Assembly (NCBI GenBank): GCA_016699165.1
Contig: CP064963.1
Span: forward strand, 3,658,001 to 3,722,000
Direction of reading: 5' to 3'
Length of the DNA: 64,000 nt
Source: Candidatus Melainabacteria bacterium
Lineage (GTDB): Bacteria > Cyanobacteriota > Vampirovibrionia > Obscuribacterales > Obscuribacteraceae
Shown here: positions 1-8,293 of the stretch, piece by piece
Layout: every line of letters starts with the position of its first letter
Numbering within the stretch: position 1 is the stretch's first letter
The notes under the pieces: generated by a model
What the model was told of the DNA's origin: nothing
The model's database searches: none
What the model saw: the letters and a program-made list of their open reading frames with translations, nothing else
Translations under genes and position numbers: made by a program

Positions 1-329
1 TCATCTACTAGTTTTTGCAAGAATTGTGGTATTAAAGCGAAATCGTAGGTGTCATCAGCGTCTGCCATGATGAAATATTTTCCGTTCGCCTCAGAAAATC
101 CTTTGAGATAAGCATTGCCATAACCGCGTTTGGGTTGGTGGCACAAATTTACTTTCTTATTTTGGGCAATTTCAATTGAACCATCGGTAGAGCCATTATC
201 CGAGATGACAATCTCGCCATCGATGTTGTTTTTTTCAAAGGTGTCGCGGATTTTGTCTATGCAAAGACCAAGCGCTCCCGCTTCGTTTAAGCAGGGCAAA
301 ACTACTGATACTGTTGGTCTATTCGTCAT
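1..329 (-). CDS. Glycosyltransferase family 2, N-terminal part (cut by window edge)
   Basis: The reverse strand reads MTNRPTVSVVLPCLNEAG and then a GT-A fold: the nucleotide-sugar pocket (SVVLPCLNEA), the ISDNGSTDGS segment near residue 45, the KRGYGNAYLKG segment and the metal-binding DADDTYD near residue 93. This pattern is typical of dolichol-phosphate-mannose-synthase-like GT2 enzymes, which move a sugar from a nucleotide donor to a lipid carrier or glycan at the inner membrane. Only about 109 residues lie inside the window, so any C-terminal membrane segments and the acceptor cannot be judged. It is divergent from the small membrane protein at 394, leaving about 65 bp for both promoters. 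The family is clear; the substrate is not. Confidence 0.88.
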   Translation of the reverse strand, partial: MTNRPTVSVVLPCLNEAGALGLCIDKIRDTFEKNNIDGEIVISDNGSTDGSIEIAQNKKVNLCHQPKRGYGNAYLKGFSEANGKYFIMADADDTYDFALIPQFLQKLVD

Positions 330-393
330 CTCTTCTGGATACTGAAAACCCTTATTTTCGTGTTCTATCTTACCAGTTCCATGGTAAATTGCT

Positions 394-897
394 GTGATGC
401 TAACTGAACCAATCGGCTATCCAGTAACTGCCAAAAAAATGTGGCTTTTGACAATAGCCACCATGGGTCTGTGGACCACTTATTGGCTCTTTATGAATTT
501 TCAAGCTTTTCGTCGCAAAGAGATCACGGGTATTCATTTTTGCCCTGAAACATATACTGGTTTAGCCTGCATTTCTTACTATAACTTGCTTGATTTTATC
601 GAAATGGCAGGTAGAAGGCGGGGGGTGATTATCGCACTGCCGAAGAAGCGAGCAGCGCTTTTGATGCTGGTTGTAGGGCTACCTGCATTTTTTCTGAGCT
701 TGTTGAAGCAAGAAACTGTTTACCAGGGCATTTTTCTTTTGGCAATGCCACTCTTTCTTGAGTCTGCTAGAAAAGGTATTTTTGCTCTTAATGCTGCAAT
801 TGGAGCGGATGTGAAAACGACTTTTGGTCCTGCAGAAAAGCTTATTTTTGCAATCGGTGTGGTCTATTGGGCGTCTTCTCTTTTTGTCGATTTCTGA
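394..897 (+). CDS. Small multispan membrane protein, unknown function
   Basis: A 167-residue protein rich in hydrophobic stretches: near residues 15-35 (WLLTIATMGLWTTYWLFMNF), 85-105, 107-125 and 145-165, giving about four membrane segments with short polar loops. No catalytic motif was recognised. The N-terminal half resembles the small inner-membrane proteins often found beside glycosyltransferases, but I cannot name the family. The start could be GTG at 394 or ATG at 397; they differ by one codon. It is divergent from the glycosyltransferase and upstream of glnS with a 130-bp gap, so it is probably its own transcription unit. The opposite-strand frame at 679-945 is a shadow. Confidence 0.7.
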   Translation: MMLTEPIGYPVTAKKMWLLTIATMGLWTTYWLFMNFQAFRRKEITGIHFCPETYTGLACISYYNLLDFIEMAGRRRGVIIALPKKRAALLMLVVGLPAFFLSLLKQETVYQGIFLLAMPLFLESARKGIFALNAAIGADVKTTFGPAEKLIFAIGVVYWASSLFVDF

Positions 898-1027
898 TCT
901 GTAACTATTGCCAAGAGTATCTTTTTTCTTCACGCCTGGGTCCAAACGGCGTTAAGTGCAGTAAAATCTATGGTTCGTAGCAATTTAGCGCCGGCTGCAA
1001 AGTGCTGGTGAGAATCAGGAGTGGACA

Positions 1028-2749
1028 ATGAGCTCGACCGCACCGGTGCCGGTTAAACCATCAGACTTTATTCGGGACATCATTAATGATGACCTTGAGG
1101 CGAAGCGTCACCAGAAAGTTATCACTCGTTTTCCTCCAGAGCCAAATGGTTTCTTGCATATTGGTCACGCAAAATCTATTTGCTTGAACTTTGGATTGGC
1201 TAATGAATATCGCGAGACCCTGCCTAATAGCGGCACACGCTGTCACCTTCGCTTTGACGATACAGATCCTGTCAAAGAAGACACCTTGTTTGAAGAGGGA
1301 ATCCAAGCCGATGTACGTTGGTTAGGATTTGAATGGGACGGTTTTTATCACGCAAGTGATTACTTCGAAAAAATGTATGAGTATGGCGAACACCTGATTA
1401 AATCGGGCAAAGCGTATGTCTGCTCATTAACCGATGCTGAAATAAAAGAATATCGCGGCGACGTCAAAACACCTGGTAAGCACAGTCCCTATCGCGAGCG
1501 TAGTGTCGAGGAGAATCTCGATTTGTTTTCGCGTATGCGCAAAGGCGAGTTCAAAGATGGTGAGCATGTGCTTCGCGCCAAGATTGATATGGCAAACGCT
1601 AACATGAAAATGCGTGACCCGATGCTTTATCGCATTCGTCACACCAAACATCATATGACAGGCGATAAGTGGTGCATCTACCCGATGTATGATTACGCTC
1701 ATCCAATTTCGGATGCGATTGAAGGCATCACCCATAGTATCTGCACGCTTGAGTTCGAGAACAATCGCGAGCTTTACGACTGGGTTATCGACAATTTAAT
1801 CGAGTATGCGAAATTTCCTTCGCGTCCGCACCAATATGAGTTTGCTCGTTTAAATCTCAATTACACTGTAATGAGTAAACGTCGTTTGCTCGAACTAGTT
1901 GAAGGCAAGCATGTTCGTGGTTGGGACGACCCTCGCCTGCCCACTATTGCCGGTATGCGTCGCCGCGGCATAACGCCTGAATCGATTCGCAATTTCTGTG
2001 CCAGTGTTGGTATTGCTAAAGCAAATAGCACTGTGGATATGAATCAGCTGGACTTTTTTATTCGCGATGACCTCAACCAGAAAGCACCGCGAGTGATGGC
2101 AGTAATGAAGCCTCTCAAAGTGGTGATTGAAAATTATCCTGAAGGTAAAACCGAGGAACTCGAAGCATCTTACTGGCCTCACGATGTTCCAAAAGAAGGC
2201 ACACGCAAAGTGCCTTTTACGCGCGAATTGTATATTGAACAAGACGACTTCATGCTTGAGCCGTCCAAGGATTATTTCCGCTTGGCGCCAGGCAAAGAAG
2301 TGCGTTTGCGCTATGCCTATTTAATTACATGTACAGACGTGGTCAAAGACGCAAGCGGCAATGTCACTGAGATTCGTGCTCGCTATGACGAAGAAGTTAA
2401 GGTTGGCGAGAATCCGGTAGGACGTAAAGTCAAAGGCACCATTCATTGGGTCAGTGCAAGCGATAATGTCGATGCTGAAGTGCGTTTGTACGAACGGTTA
2501 TTGATCGACGAAGCTCCTCCTACAGGCAAAGACAGTGAGTTCTTGGATGCAATTAATCCAAATGCTCTGCAAGTTTTGACCGGCTGTAAATTAGAGCGCA
2601 GTCTTGGTGAGTGCAAACCAGGCGATCGTTTTCAGTTCGAGCGTCAAGGCTATTTCATTGCCGATGAGAAAGACAGCAAGCCGGGTGCGCTTGTTTTTAA
2701 TCGCATTGTGACATTGAAAGATTCGTGGGCGAAAGCGCAGAAGAAATAG
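1028..2749 (+). CDS. glnS: Glutaminyl-tRNA synthetase
   Basis: Attaches glutamine to tRNA-Gln using ATP in the cytosol. The 573-residue protein has the class Ic Rossmann fold with PPEPNG followed by HIGH at residues 44-47. The second signature is MSK at 282-284 (VMSKRRL), and the rest is the beta-barrel anticodon-binding region typical of bacterial GlnRS. Length matches the family. The start is fixed by an AGGAG Shine-Dalgarno directly upstream. A tRNA-Gln(CUG) gene lies 1.1 kb downstream on the other strand. Having GlnRS rather than relying only on GluRS plus GatCAB is of interest if the host belongs near the cyanobacterial line. Its TAG stop abuts the stop of the convergent gene with no spacer. 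Confidence 0.98.
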   Translation: MSSTAPVPVKPSDFIRDIINDDLEAKRHQKVITRFPPEPNGFLHIGHAKSICLNFGLANEYRETLPNSGTRCHLRFDDTDPVKEDTLFEEGIQADVRWLGFEWDGFYHASDYFEKMYEYGEHLIKSGKAYVCSLTDAEIKEYRGDVKTPGKHSPYRERSVEENLDLFSRMRKGEFKDGEHVLRAKIDMANANMKMRDPMLYRIRHTKHHMTGDKWCIYPMYDYAHPISDAIEGITHSICTLEFENNRELYDWVIDNLIEYAKFPSRPHQYEFARLNLNYTVMSKRRLLELVEGKHVRGWDDPRLPTIAGMRRRGITPESIRNFCASVGIAKANSTVDMNQLDFFIRDDLNQKAPRVMAVMKPLKVVIENYPEGKTEELEASYWPHDVPKEGTRKVPFTRELYIEQDDFMLEPSKDYFRLAPGKEVRLRYAYLITCTDVVKDASGNVTEIRARYDEEVKVGENPVGRKVKGTIHWVSASDNVDAEVRLYERLLIDEAPPTGKDSEFLDAINPNALQVLTGCKLERSLGECKPGDRFQFERQGYFIADEKDSKPGALVFNRIVTLKDSWAKAQKK

Positions 2750-3814
2750 TTATTTTTTGAAGAACTTTCCGAGTTTTTCCAGAATTGATTCACTTTCTTT
2801 CTGACTCACAGAATCGAATCGCCACATTCCATAGGGATTGAAAAGATTCGTTCCCTCCCGAACTTGCGTGCAAGCCTCCCAACTGACTCTTAGTATCGGT
2901 GATTCCAGAGTCATTTGAAAGGTGTGTCCGGATTTAAATGGACGTCGCTTGCCTTCTGTAAGGAGGTAAAATCCAATTTCGTGAAACAAGATATACGCTG
3001 CCTGTAATGGACTAACTGGGCCGGGAAGTTTTTCCAGGCAAGCAGTGGATGCCACCATGTCAGGTGCACCGAGCATATGCATTCCGGAGGAATAACAATC
3101 GTTCTCATTTGATAATGGAACTTGAACATATGCTGCAAATAGTCCACCCCAATATTTAGTATCTTCCGCTGTAAGTCCATCGATGAAGGAAACGAGACTC
3201 TTCCAGTTTGCTTTTGAATGGTAAAGGCTTGAGGTGTCAACGATTACTGCAAGACCCCCCAGATCCAGGAGCTTATCTGCCAGATTCAAAAATCTCAACG
3301 CTTCTTTGTGCGCTAGTTTAGAAGTGGTGCCTGTATTGCGAAAATAAATAACGCACGAATGATTAGCTAGCGATTCAAGATCATCGGGCAAAAAATCATG
3401 TTCATTTTTGAAACTGTACTTTTGGCAATCTTCTAGAAGCTCTGGATCTTTTTCTTTTATGTCAAAGAAAGTGTCGTTTTGCGTGGTCAAGAATTCGACA
3501 GCTCTTTGCTTGAATTCTTCATTTCCCGGAATGCCAATCGAGATAAGTGGCATATACCCAAATCCGTAGTCTGCTTTGGCGCGTTGCCAGTCGTCCCAGG
3601 CGTTTGATGGGTCAACATGCATGCGCTCTTCTCTATCCAGCATGGACCAATAGTCTTCAGGCTTCATTGCAATGCACGGAGCCCCGCTGGCTAGTTTTTC
3701 AACCTCCTCTTTTGTAAGCGGAACTTCTTGTTGTTGCTGTAAAAGACCAATCATGGCACCAAGTGGCGGCACGCAAAGAAGTTTCAAATCGTCGTCGATT
3801 TTGTCAGTCATCAT
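2750..3814 (-). CDS. Hypothetical cytosolic protein, 354 aa
   Basis: Not recognised with confidence. There is no signal peptide or membrane segment. The protein is acidic at its N-terminus (MMTDKIDDDLKLL), has two aromatic-rich patches (YGFGYMPLISIGIPG near residue 95; YWGGLFAAYV near 220) and a central segment, LGGLAVIVDTSSLYHSK, that looks like a beta strand followed by a loop. The GMHMLGAPDMVAS segment is similar in style to DUF4261-type proteins, but I would not assign that. The stop codon is directly adjacent to the glnS stop (TAG then TTA on the plus strand), so transcripts of the two genes must overlap or end exactly there. The start could be either of two adjacent ATGs. Confidence 0.75.
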   Translation of the reverse strand: MMTDKIDDDLKLLCVPPLGAMIGLLQQQQEVPLTKEEVEKLASGAPCIAMKPEDYWSMLDREERMHVDPSNAWDDWQRAKADYGFGYMPLISIGIPGNEEFKQRAVEFLTTQNDTFFDIKEKDPELLEDCQKYSFKNEHDFLPDDLESLANHSCVIYFRNTGTTSKLAHKEALRFLNLADKLLDLGGLAVIVDTSSLYHSKANWKSLVSFIDGLTAEDTKYWGGLFAAYVQVPLSNENDCYSSGMHMLGAPDMVASTACLEKLPGPVSPLQAAYILFHEIGFYLLTEGKRRPFKSGHTFQMTLESPILRVSWEACTQVREGTNLFNPYGMWRFDSVSQKESESILEKLGKFFKK

Positions 3815-3830
3815 TTAATTGTCGAATGAA

Positions 3831-3902
3831 CTGGGGTGCAAGGATTCGAACCTCAGAATGTCTGAACCAGAATCAGATGCCTTACCGCTTGGCGACACCC
3901 CA
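3831..3902 (-). tRNA. tRNA-Gln (anticodon CUG)
   Basis: On the minus strand a full cloverleaf folds: acceptor TGGGGTG/CACCCCA, D-arm GCC-GGC, anticodon stem TCTGA/TCAGA with loop TTCTGGT (anticodon CTG), T-arm with TTCGAAT, and discriminator G, the base expected for tRNA-Gln. CCA is not encoded. It reads CAG codons. It sits between the hypothetical gene at 2750 and the divergent Usp gene, 1.1 kb from glnS. Confidence 0.95.
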
Positions 3903-3999
3903 ATGTAACCAAAGTATCAAATACCAGTCTATTCAATCATACTTGACTATGTCAATAAGCGCTCAGAGGTATAATCTTGGCTCTTACTGAGATGATTTA

Positions 4000-5061
4000 A
4001 TGAAAGTTCTATTCCCTATCGATGGTTTGCATACGGCGACTTCAACTGCGGCGTCTACTTTTTTGATCTCTCGCAGATGGGAAGCTGGCACCCAAATAAA
4101 AGTGATTGCTGTGGTCAAACCACACGAGTCGCTTCTTGCGATGTTCGGCAAGTTTGGACAAAGCATCGAGCGCGAACAATTCATGTATCAGTATGGATTG
4201 TCTTGTAGCGGTTACGCTACCGAACTGCAAAAGGAATTGCCTCACTGCGAAGTGACATTTGAACTGTTGGAAGGCGACCCGGCAGACATGATTTTGCAGG
4301 AAGCGGAGAATTGGCAGTGCGATTTAATCATTTTAGGCTCTCACGATAGAAAATCACTCAAGCGCCGATTGCTTGGCGGAGTATCACATGCAGTATCATC
4401 GCATGCTAATTGCCCCGTGATGATCGCTAAGCACCCACTCCATGACGAGCCCCATGAAATCTCGCCGCGCATGACTCGTGTGCTGGTCCCGTGTGATGGT
4501 TCACATAGTTCTATTGCGGCTCTTAAGTGGATCGCTCGATTGCATTGGCACGAAGAGACCGAAGTTGTTTTTCTTGCTGTTATAGATCAAGTCAAAGATA
4601 AATACGCTAATGAATCTGATCCGCAGAAAGCAACCGACATTATGTTTTTGTGGCAGGAGCGCCGTCAACACTTACAAAAAAGTCTGACTGAACTTGCAGA
4701 GTATCTTGAAGGAATGAGCGAGCTCAAGCATATCGATGTCAAAATTATTGCAGGCGATCCACGCGAAGCGATTGTAAAATACGCAAATGAATGGAAAGCC
4801 GATTTGATTGTAATCGGCTCGCACGGTCATACAAGGCTATCCATGCTTTTTCTTGGAAGTGTGGCGCAGGCGGTAGTTACTCACGCTCACTGCGCCGTGG
4901 AAATCATCAAAACTTGCGAAGATGAGGTTGCATCTTCTCTACAAGATTCAGCATCAGAGGCAGAAGCTTATGATTCGTCTGACGCAGAAGAAGTCAGAGA
5001 AGATTTGAATGATGTTCGCCCCATGGATAATTTGCATATTCCGCCGACGGGAATGATGTAA
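4000..5061 (+). CDS. Tandem universal stress protein (two UspA domains)
   Basis: Two UspA domains (about residues 1-140 and 160-305) followed by an acidic Ser/Glu-rich tail of about 45 residues. The second domain has the nucleotide-binding signature GSHGHTRLSMLFLGS, matching G-x2-G-x9-G-S. The first has GSHDRKSLKRRLLGG, where the second glycine is Asp, so only domain 2 is likely to bind ATP canonically. Usp proteins help cells survive stress or energy limitation; the partner here is unknown. A perfect TATAAT hexamer lies 25-30 bp upstream of the ATG. The TAA stop is one base from the stop of the convergent arfB gene. Confidence 0.92.
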   Translation: MKVLFPIDGLHTATSTAASTFLISRRWEAGTQIKVIAVVKPHESLLAMFGKFGQSIEREQFMYQYGLSCSGYATELQKELPHCEVTFELLEGDPADMILQEAENWQCDLIILGSHDRKSLKRRLLGGVSHAVSSHANCPVMIAKHPLHDEPHEISPRMTRVLVPCDGSHSSIAALKWIARLHWHEETEVVFLAVIDQVKDKYANESDPQKATDIMFLWQERRQHLQKSLTELAEYLEGMSELKHIDVKIIAGDPREAIVKYANEWKADLIVIGSHGHTRLSMLFLGSVAQAVVTHAHCAVEIIKTCEDEVASSLQDSASEAEAYDSSDAEEVREDLNDVRPMDNLHIPPTGMM

Positions 5062-5062
5062 A

Positions 5063-5485
5063 TTAGTCGTCGAAATTAACTTGCCTGCGCGCTTTCTTTT
5101 TTTGAGATAGAGCCACTTTTTTGTCGACTCGTTTTTGAGTTGAAGAATAGCTAGGCTTTGTGGGTCGTCTGGGAGTCGGTCGCTCAGCTACACTTTCAAT
5201 CATGGCGCGTAGCTTTTCAAGGCAATCTTCAACGTTTCTATTTTGATCACGAAACTTTTGGCTGGTCACAATAATTTCGTTTTCTGCAGTTAGTCTGTTG
5301 GCAAATTTTTCTAGAAATCGTGCTTTGACGTCATAAGGCAGGCTATCTGTAACCACGACTGCCCAGCGCAGAACAGCTTTGCTATTTACTTTGTTCACGT
5401 TTTGACCGCCTGGACCTCCACTTCTTGCAAAGGAAAAGTCAAGTTCAGACAAGGGGATTTGAATTCGTGAGTTGACGATGAGCAT
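5063..5485 (-). CDS. arfB: Alternative ribosome-rescue factor / peptidyl-tRNA hydrolase ArfB (YaeJ/ICT1 type)
   Basis: A 140-residue single-domain release-factor homologue. It has the SGGPGGQNVNK motif (GGQ at residues 26-28), which hydrolyses peptidyl-tRNA in the ribosomal A site, and a C-terminal basic tail (STQKRVDKKVALSQKKKARR) that in this family enters the empty mRNA channel of stalled ribosomes. It lacks the codon-recognition domain of RF1/RF2, as expected. It is convergent with the Usp gene (1-bp gap) and divergent from the membrane protein at 5735. The palindromic repeat at 5582-5609 lies in that divergent spacer. Confidence 0.95.
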   Translation of the reverse strand: MLIVNSRIQIPLSELDFSFARSGGPGGQNVNKVNSKAVLRWAVVVTDSLPYDVKARFLEKFANRLTAENEIIVTSQKFRDQNRNVEDCLEKLRAMIESVAERPTPRRPTKPSYSSTQKRVDKKVALSQKKKARRQVNFDD

Positions 5486-5581
5486 GGCTACTTTTCAGTT
5501 TTGTAATTCTATTTCTGTATGGTAGCAAATCGCACAAATAATAATGAAAATTTGGCGCTCCGCCCTTCATCTCGAGATTTG

Positions 5582-5609
5582 AAACCATATCCGTTAACGG
5601 ATATGGTTT
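5582..5609. repeat. Dispersed palindromic repeat, copy A
   Basis: A perfect 28-bp inverted repeat centred on CCGTTAACGG, followed by a short T run and the flank TTTTTGAACTAGAC. It sits between two divergent genes, where a terminator is not expected. Related copies with the same core and similar 3' flank lie near 28300, 30840 and 48425. An open frame running across it (5519-5701) is judged spurious. Confidence 0.7.
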
Positions 5610-5734
5610 TTGAACTAGACCTAAAAGCCCAAGAAACGGGCATTTCGATTTTTCGACTCCTGGGCAAAGACGCAAGTCAATCTAATGCCGCAGCGCGTTA
5701 AAATATTGGACGGGGGACGCAATCGAGAAATCAA

Positions 5735-7096
5735 GTGCTGAAGTCATTGCTACTTTGTTTGCTTTTAGCCATACATGTCTGCGCGATACCGGCGCAGGCA
5801 AGCGTCTTTTCAGGAAAGGAGGAGCAAATTGAACAGTACACTACAGAGATACTTTTAAAAGAAATTGATCTTGAGCGTTACTACAACAAATACAGATTAT
5901 TTTCTAGCAAAGACCCAAAATACAGATATCGTCGCTATTTTTTGTTGCAACAGACTGCTGCAGGACTGACTCTTGGAAGTTACATTGCGTCTTGTGCTGA
6001 TCTTGGAAAAAACCTTACCACACCAGATAGAATTTCGGTTCCGCTTGCAGAACGCACAACCAAGATTGGATTTTTAGGAGTTATCTTTCAGGGGGGAAGC
6101 TCAGCTATTGAGCTTGCTTCAAATGTTTCAACTGCTGTAAAACACAAAGTTAAAAAGATCGATCCAAAAAGTACAGCCAAAAATGTTCAATCTAGATTAG
6201 CAGAAATAGATTCATTGATGGTTCAGCGAAACGCGCTGGTACAGCAATTAGACAACAAAGAAGGAATAGAAATTCTTTTAGCCGAAGGGCGCGTTCTCAA
6301 ATATTTTCGCGATTGGTGCCTCAATGAATTCGCTGATATTTATGCTGATGCAAAATCGTATCAAGCAAGCAATAGCATTTATTATGTTCTGGACGTGACC
6401 TCTGCCACCCTCTATGGCGCAAGCTATCTAATTAGTTTGAGAGCGCTCGATAAGCCGCACTTATTCAATCCGGCTGCAAAAGTCGGTATCGTTGGTGATG
6501 GCTTTGGTATTGTAAGTGCACCATTATCTTCTTGGTCATATAGCTATTTGTACAAGCATCATCGCAAGAAGCTTGGCATCAACATGAAAGAAAAACTCTA
6601 CGATCCAGAAGAAATAGCTAAGACCGAAATACTGGCACTAAAATCCAAGATAGAAAAATCTGATGCACTGTCGAAGCCGCTTTTAAGCAACATTCATGCG
6701 CGTTTATCTATTATTGATTTTTGGTCTTGCGAGTTTGACGAATACATTTCTAAAACGACAGTAGAAGATAGACGTTTTCAAAAGGTGGCGTTGCAATCCA
6801 ATATTTCTGGACCGATTATCTCCACTGCGTTTTTGGCGCAGGACATCATGGCGTTGGTTGCGGCCAACAGTTTGAAAAACAATCTGATGAAAAGCACTAC
6901 CGTCGGATTTATTTCCACTATTCCTCCTCTTGTGGCGTCTGGTGCGTCTCTTCTACTAACTTCGTATTGGGCAGCAGACGAAGGTATACACCAACATATC
7001 TTGAAAAAGAAGGGGCACACGCCGGAGCAGCTGATTCAAAAGCGCTTCGCTGTGCTTGGTGAGATGGAAACTAAATTGCAGCGGATAGAAAAGTAA
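5735..7096 (+). CDS. Secreted/membrane protein with about six hydrophobic segments, unknown
   Basis: A 453-residue protein starting with a clear signal peptide (MLKSLLLCLLLAIHVCAIPAQAS, GTG start). The remainder alternates hydrophobic, glycine-rich segments (for example QQTAAGLTLGSYIASCADLG near 75, IGFLGVIFQGGSSAIELAS near 110, VLDVTSATLYGASYLISL near 225, GIVSAPLSSWSYSYLY near 260, GPIISTAFLAQDIMAL near 365, TIPPLVASGASLLLTSYW near 410) with charged helical stretches. No catalytic signature was found. I do not recognise the family. The GTG lacks a strong nearby Shine-Dalgarno; a GGGGGAC block lies about 20 bp upstream. Confidence 0.72.
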   Translation: MLKSLLLCLLLAIHVCAIPAQASVFSGKEEQIEQYTTEILLKEIDLERYYNKYRLFSSKDPKYRYRRYFLLQQTAAGLTLGSYIASCADLGKNLTTPDRISVPLAERTTKIGFLGVIFQGGSSAIELASNVSTAVKHKVKKIDPKSTAKNVQSRLAEIDSLMVQRNALVQQLDNKEGIEILLAEGRVLKYFRDWCLNEFADIYADAKSYQASNSIYYVLDVTSATLYGASYLISLRALDKPHLFNPAAKVGIVGDGFGIVSAPLSSWSYSYLYKHHRKKLGINMKEKLYDPEEIAKTEILALKSKIEKSDALSKPLLSNIHARLSIIDFWSCEFDEYISKTTVEDRRFQKVALQSNISGPIISTAFLAQDIMALVAANSLKNNLMKSTTVGFISTIPPLVASGASLLLTSYWAADEGIHQHILKKKGHTPEQLIQKRFAVLGEMETKLQRIEK

Positions 7097-7186
7097 TAAT
7101 CAACCGCAAATAGGGTCTTCAAGTGGATATAATTCTCTGCCTATGATTGCGCGTAGCAGTCGTTTCGAAAACTGGAGAGAGAGAAT

Positions 7187-7663
7187 ATGATCAAGAAAAT
7201 TGCTGCTTCACTTCTGCTGATTTCGTTCACTGCAATGCCTTTAGCCGCAAATGCCAAGGTTGATAAACCGGCCAAAGACTGGCAATTGAAGACCCTTAAG
7301 GGCATCAAGTCAATCAAATATTGTGTTGTTTACGATCCAGATGGCAGTTTGCTCAAAGTTGTAGATACAGGACTTGCAGGAATGAAAGTGACAGCCAAAG
7401 CTGCTCCTAAATCAAAAGCAGGCAGCAACGAAATAAATGAAAAAGACGATGCGTTATTAAAAGTCTATGTAGACAATCGCGATAAAGATCAAGCTTGGGT
7501 TGGACTTGCAATCAGGCAAAAATCACAGCTCAGTCGCGATGGGGCACAAAGCTTTGATGCTGACACCTACTCAATTGGTTCTTTGTGTGATCGTTCAAAA
7601 GCAAAAGAAGTAATCAAAGAGTTGTGCGCCACATTCAAAGAAGATATGAAAGCAAATAATTAA
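7187..7663 (+). CDS. Secreted hypothetical protein, 158 aa
   Basis: A signal peptide (MIKKIAASLLLISFTAMPLAANA) precedes a soluble, lysine-rich domain of about 135 residues with alternating short strands (IKYCVVYDPDGSLLKVVDTG; LLKVYVDNRDKDQAWVGLAIR). Two to three cysteines (near 47, 139 and 149) could form a disulphide in the periplasm. No family was recognised. The start is supported by GGAGAGAGA just upstream and a TATAAT hexamer about 55 bp upstream. It precedes the acetyltransferase-acyltransferase pair on the same strand with a 33-bp gap, so co-transcription is possible. Confidence 0.75.
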   Translation: MIKKIAASLLLISFTAMPLAANAKVDKPAKDWQLKTLKGIKSIKYCVVYDPDGSLLKVVDTGLAGMKVTAKAAPKSKAGSNEINEKDDALLKVYVDNRDKDQAWVGLAIRQKSQLSRDGAQSFDADTYSIGSLCDRSKAKEVIKELCATFKEDMKANN

Positions 7664-7696
7664 AATCGAAAATAACTAAAAGCAGGAGACCCTCAC

Positions 7697-8293
7697 GTGG
7701 CATGGATTGATCCAATAATTTTGCAAGGAGAATATGCTTCTCTGGAGCCGCTTTCATTTGAGCATGAATCGGGTCTGCAGGATGCTGTTCGCGACGGCGA
7801 TTTGTGGAAGTTATGGTACACATTCATTCCTGAACCAGGCAAAATGCATCAGGAAATCGAACGCCGGTTGGCACTTCAAGCCGCTGGCGTCATGATACCG
7901 TTTACGGTGATAGATTCTAAAAATGGCAAGCCTTTAGGCATGACCACTTATATGAATATCGACGCGCCAAATCGCCGACTAGAAATTGGATCTACCTGGT
8001 ATCGAGCTTCTTCGCAGCGCACCGCAGTTAATACCGAATGCAAATTGATGCTTTTGACCCATGCATTTGAAAGAAATGATTGCATCGCGGTTGAGTTTCG
8101 AACTTCTTTCTTTAACCATCAAAGTAGGCGCGGTATCGAGCGTCTGGGAGCTAAGCTCGATGGCATTTTGCGTAATCATACAATTATGCCAAACGGCACA
8201 TACAGAGATCAATGCGTGTACAGTATTATCGAAAGCGAATGGCCAGGCGTAAAAGCGCATCTAACTTTTCAAATAGAAAGACATAAAAGCTGA
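7697..8293 (+). CDS. GNAT family N-acetyltransferase (RimJ/RimL type)
   Basis: A 198-residue acetyl-CoA-dependent acyltransferase of the RimJ/RimL branch: LEPLSFEHESGLQDAV at the start, GMTTYMNIDAPNRRLEIGSTWY as the central strands that bind the pantetheine arm, and FRTSFFNHQSRRGIERLGAKLDGILRNH as the family's C-terminal hallmark. The substrate is unknown; relatives modify N-terminal residues of proteins or small amines. The GTG start has a good AGGAGA upstream. The stop overlaps the ATG of the next gene (TGATG), indicating translational coupling with the PlsC-like enzyme. Confidence 0.9.
   Translation: MAWIDPIILQGEYASLEPLSFEHESGLQDAVRDGDLWKLWYTFIPEPGKMHQEIERRLALQAAGVMIPFTVIDSKNGKPLGMTTYMNIDAPNRRLEIGSTWYRASSQRTAVNTECKLMLLTHAFERNDCIAVEFRTSFFNHQSRRGIERLGAKLDGILRNHTIMPNGTYRDQCVYSIIESEWPGVKAHLTFQIERHKS

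Noticed and set aside
5519..5701. 60-codon open frame on the plus strand
   Set aside because: It runs through the palindromic repeat, has no Shine-Dalgarno and no recognisable pattern.
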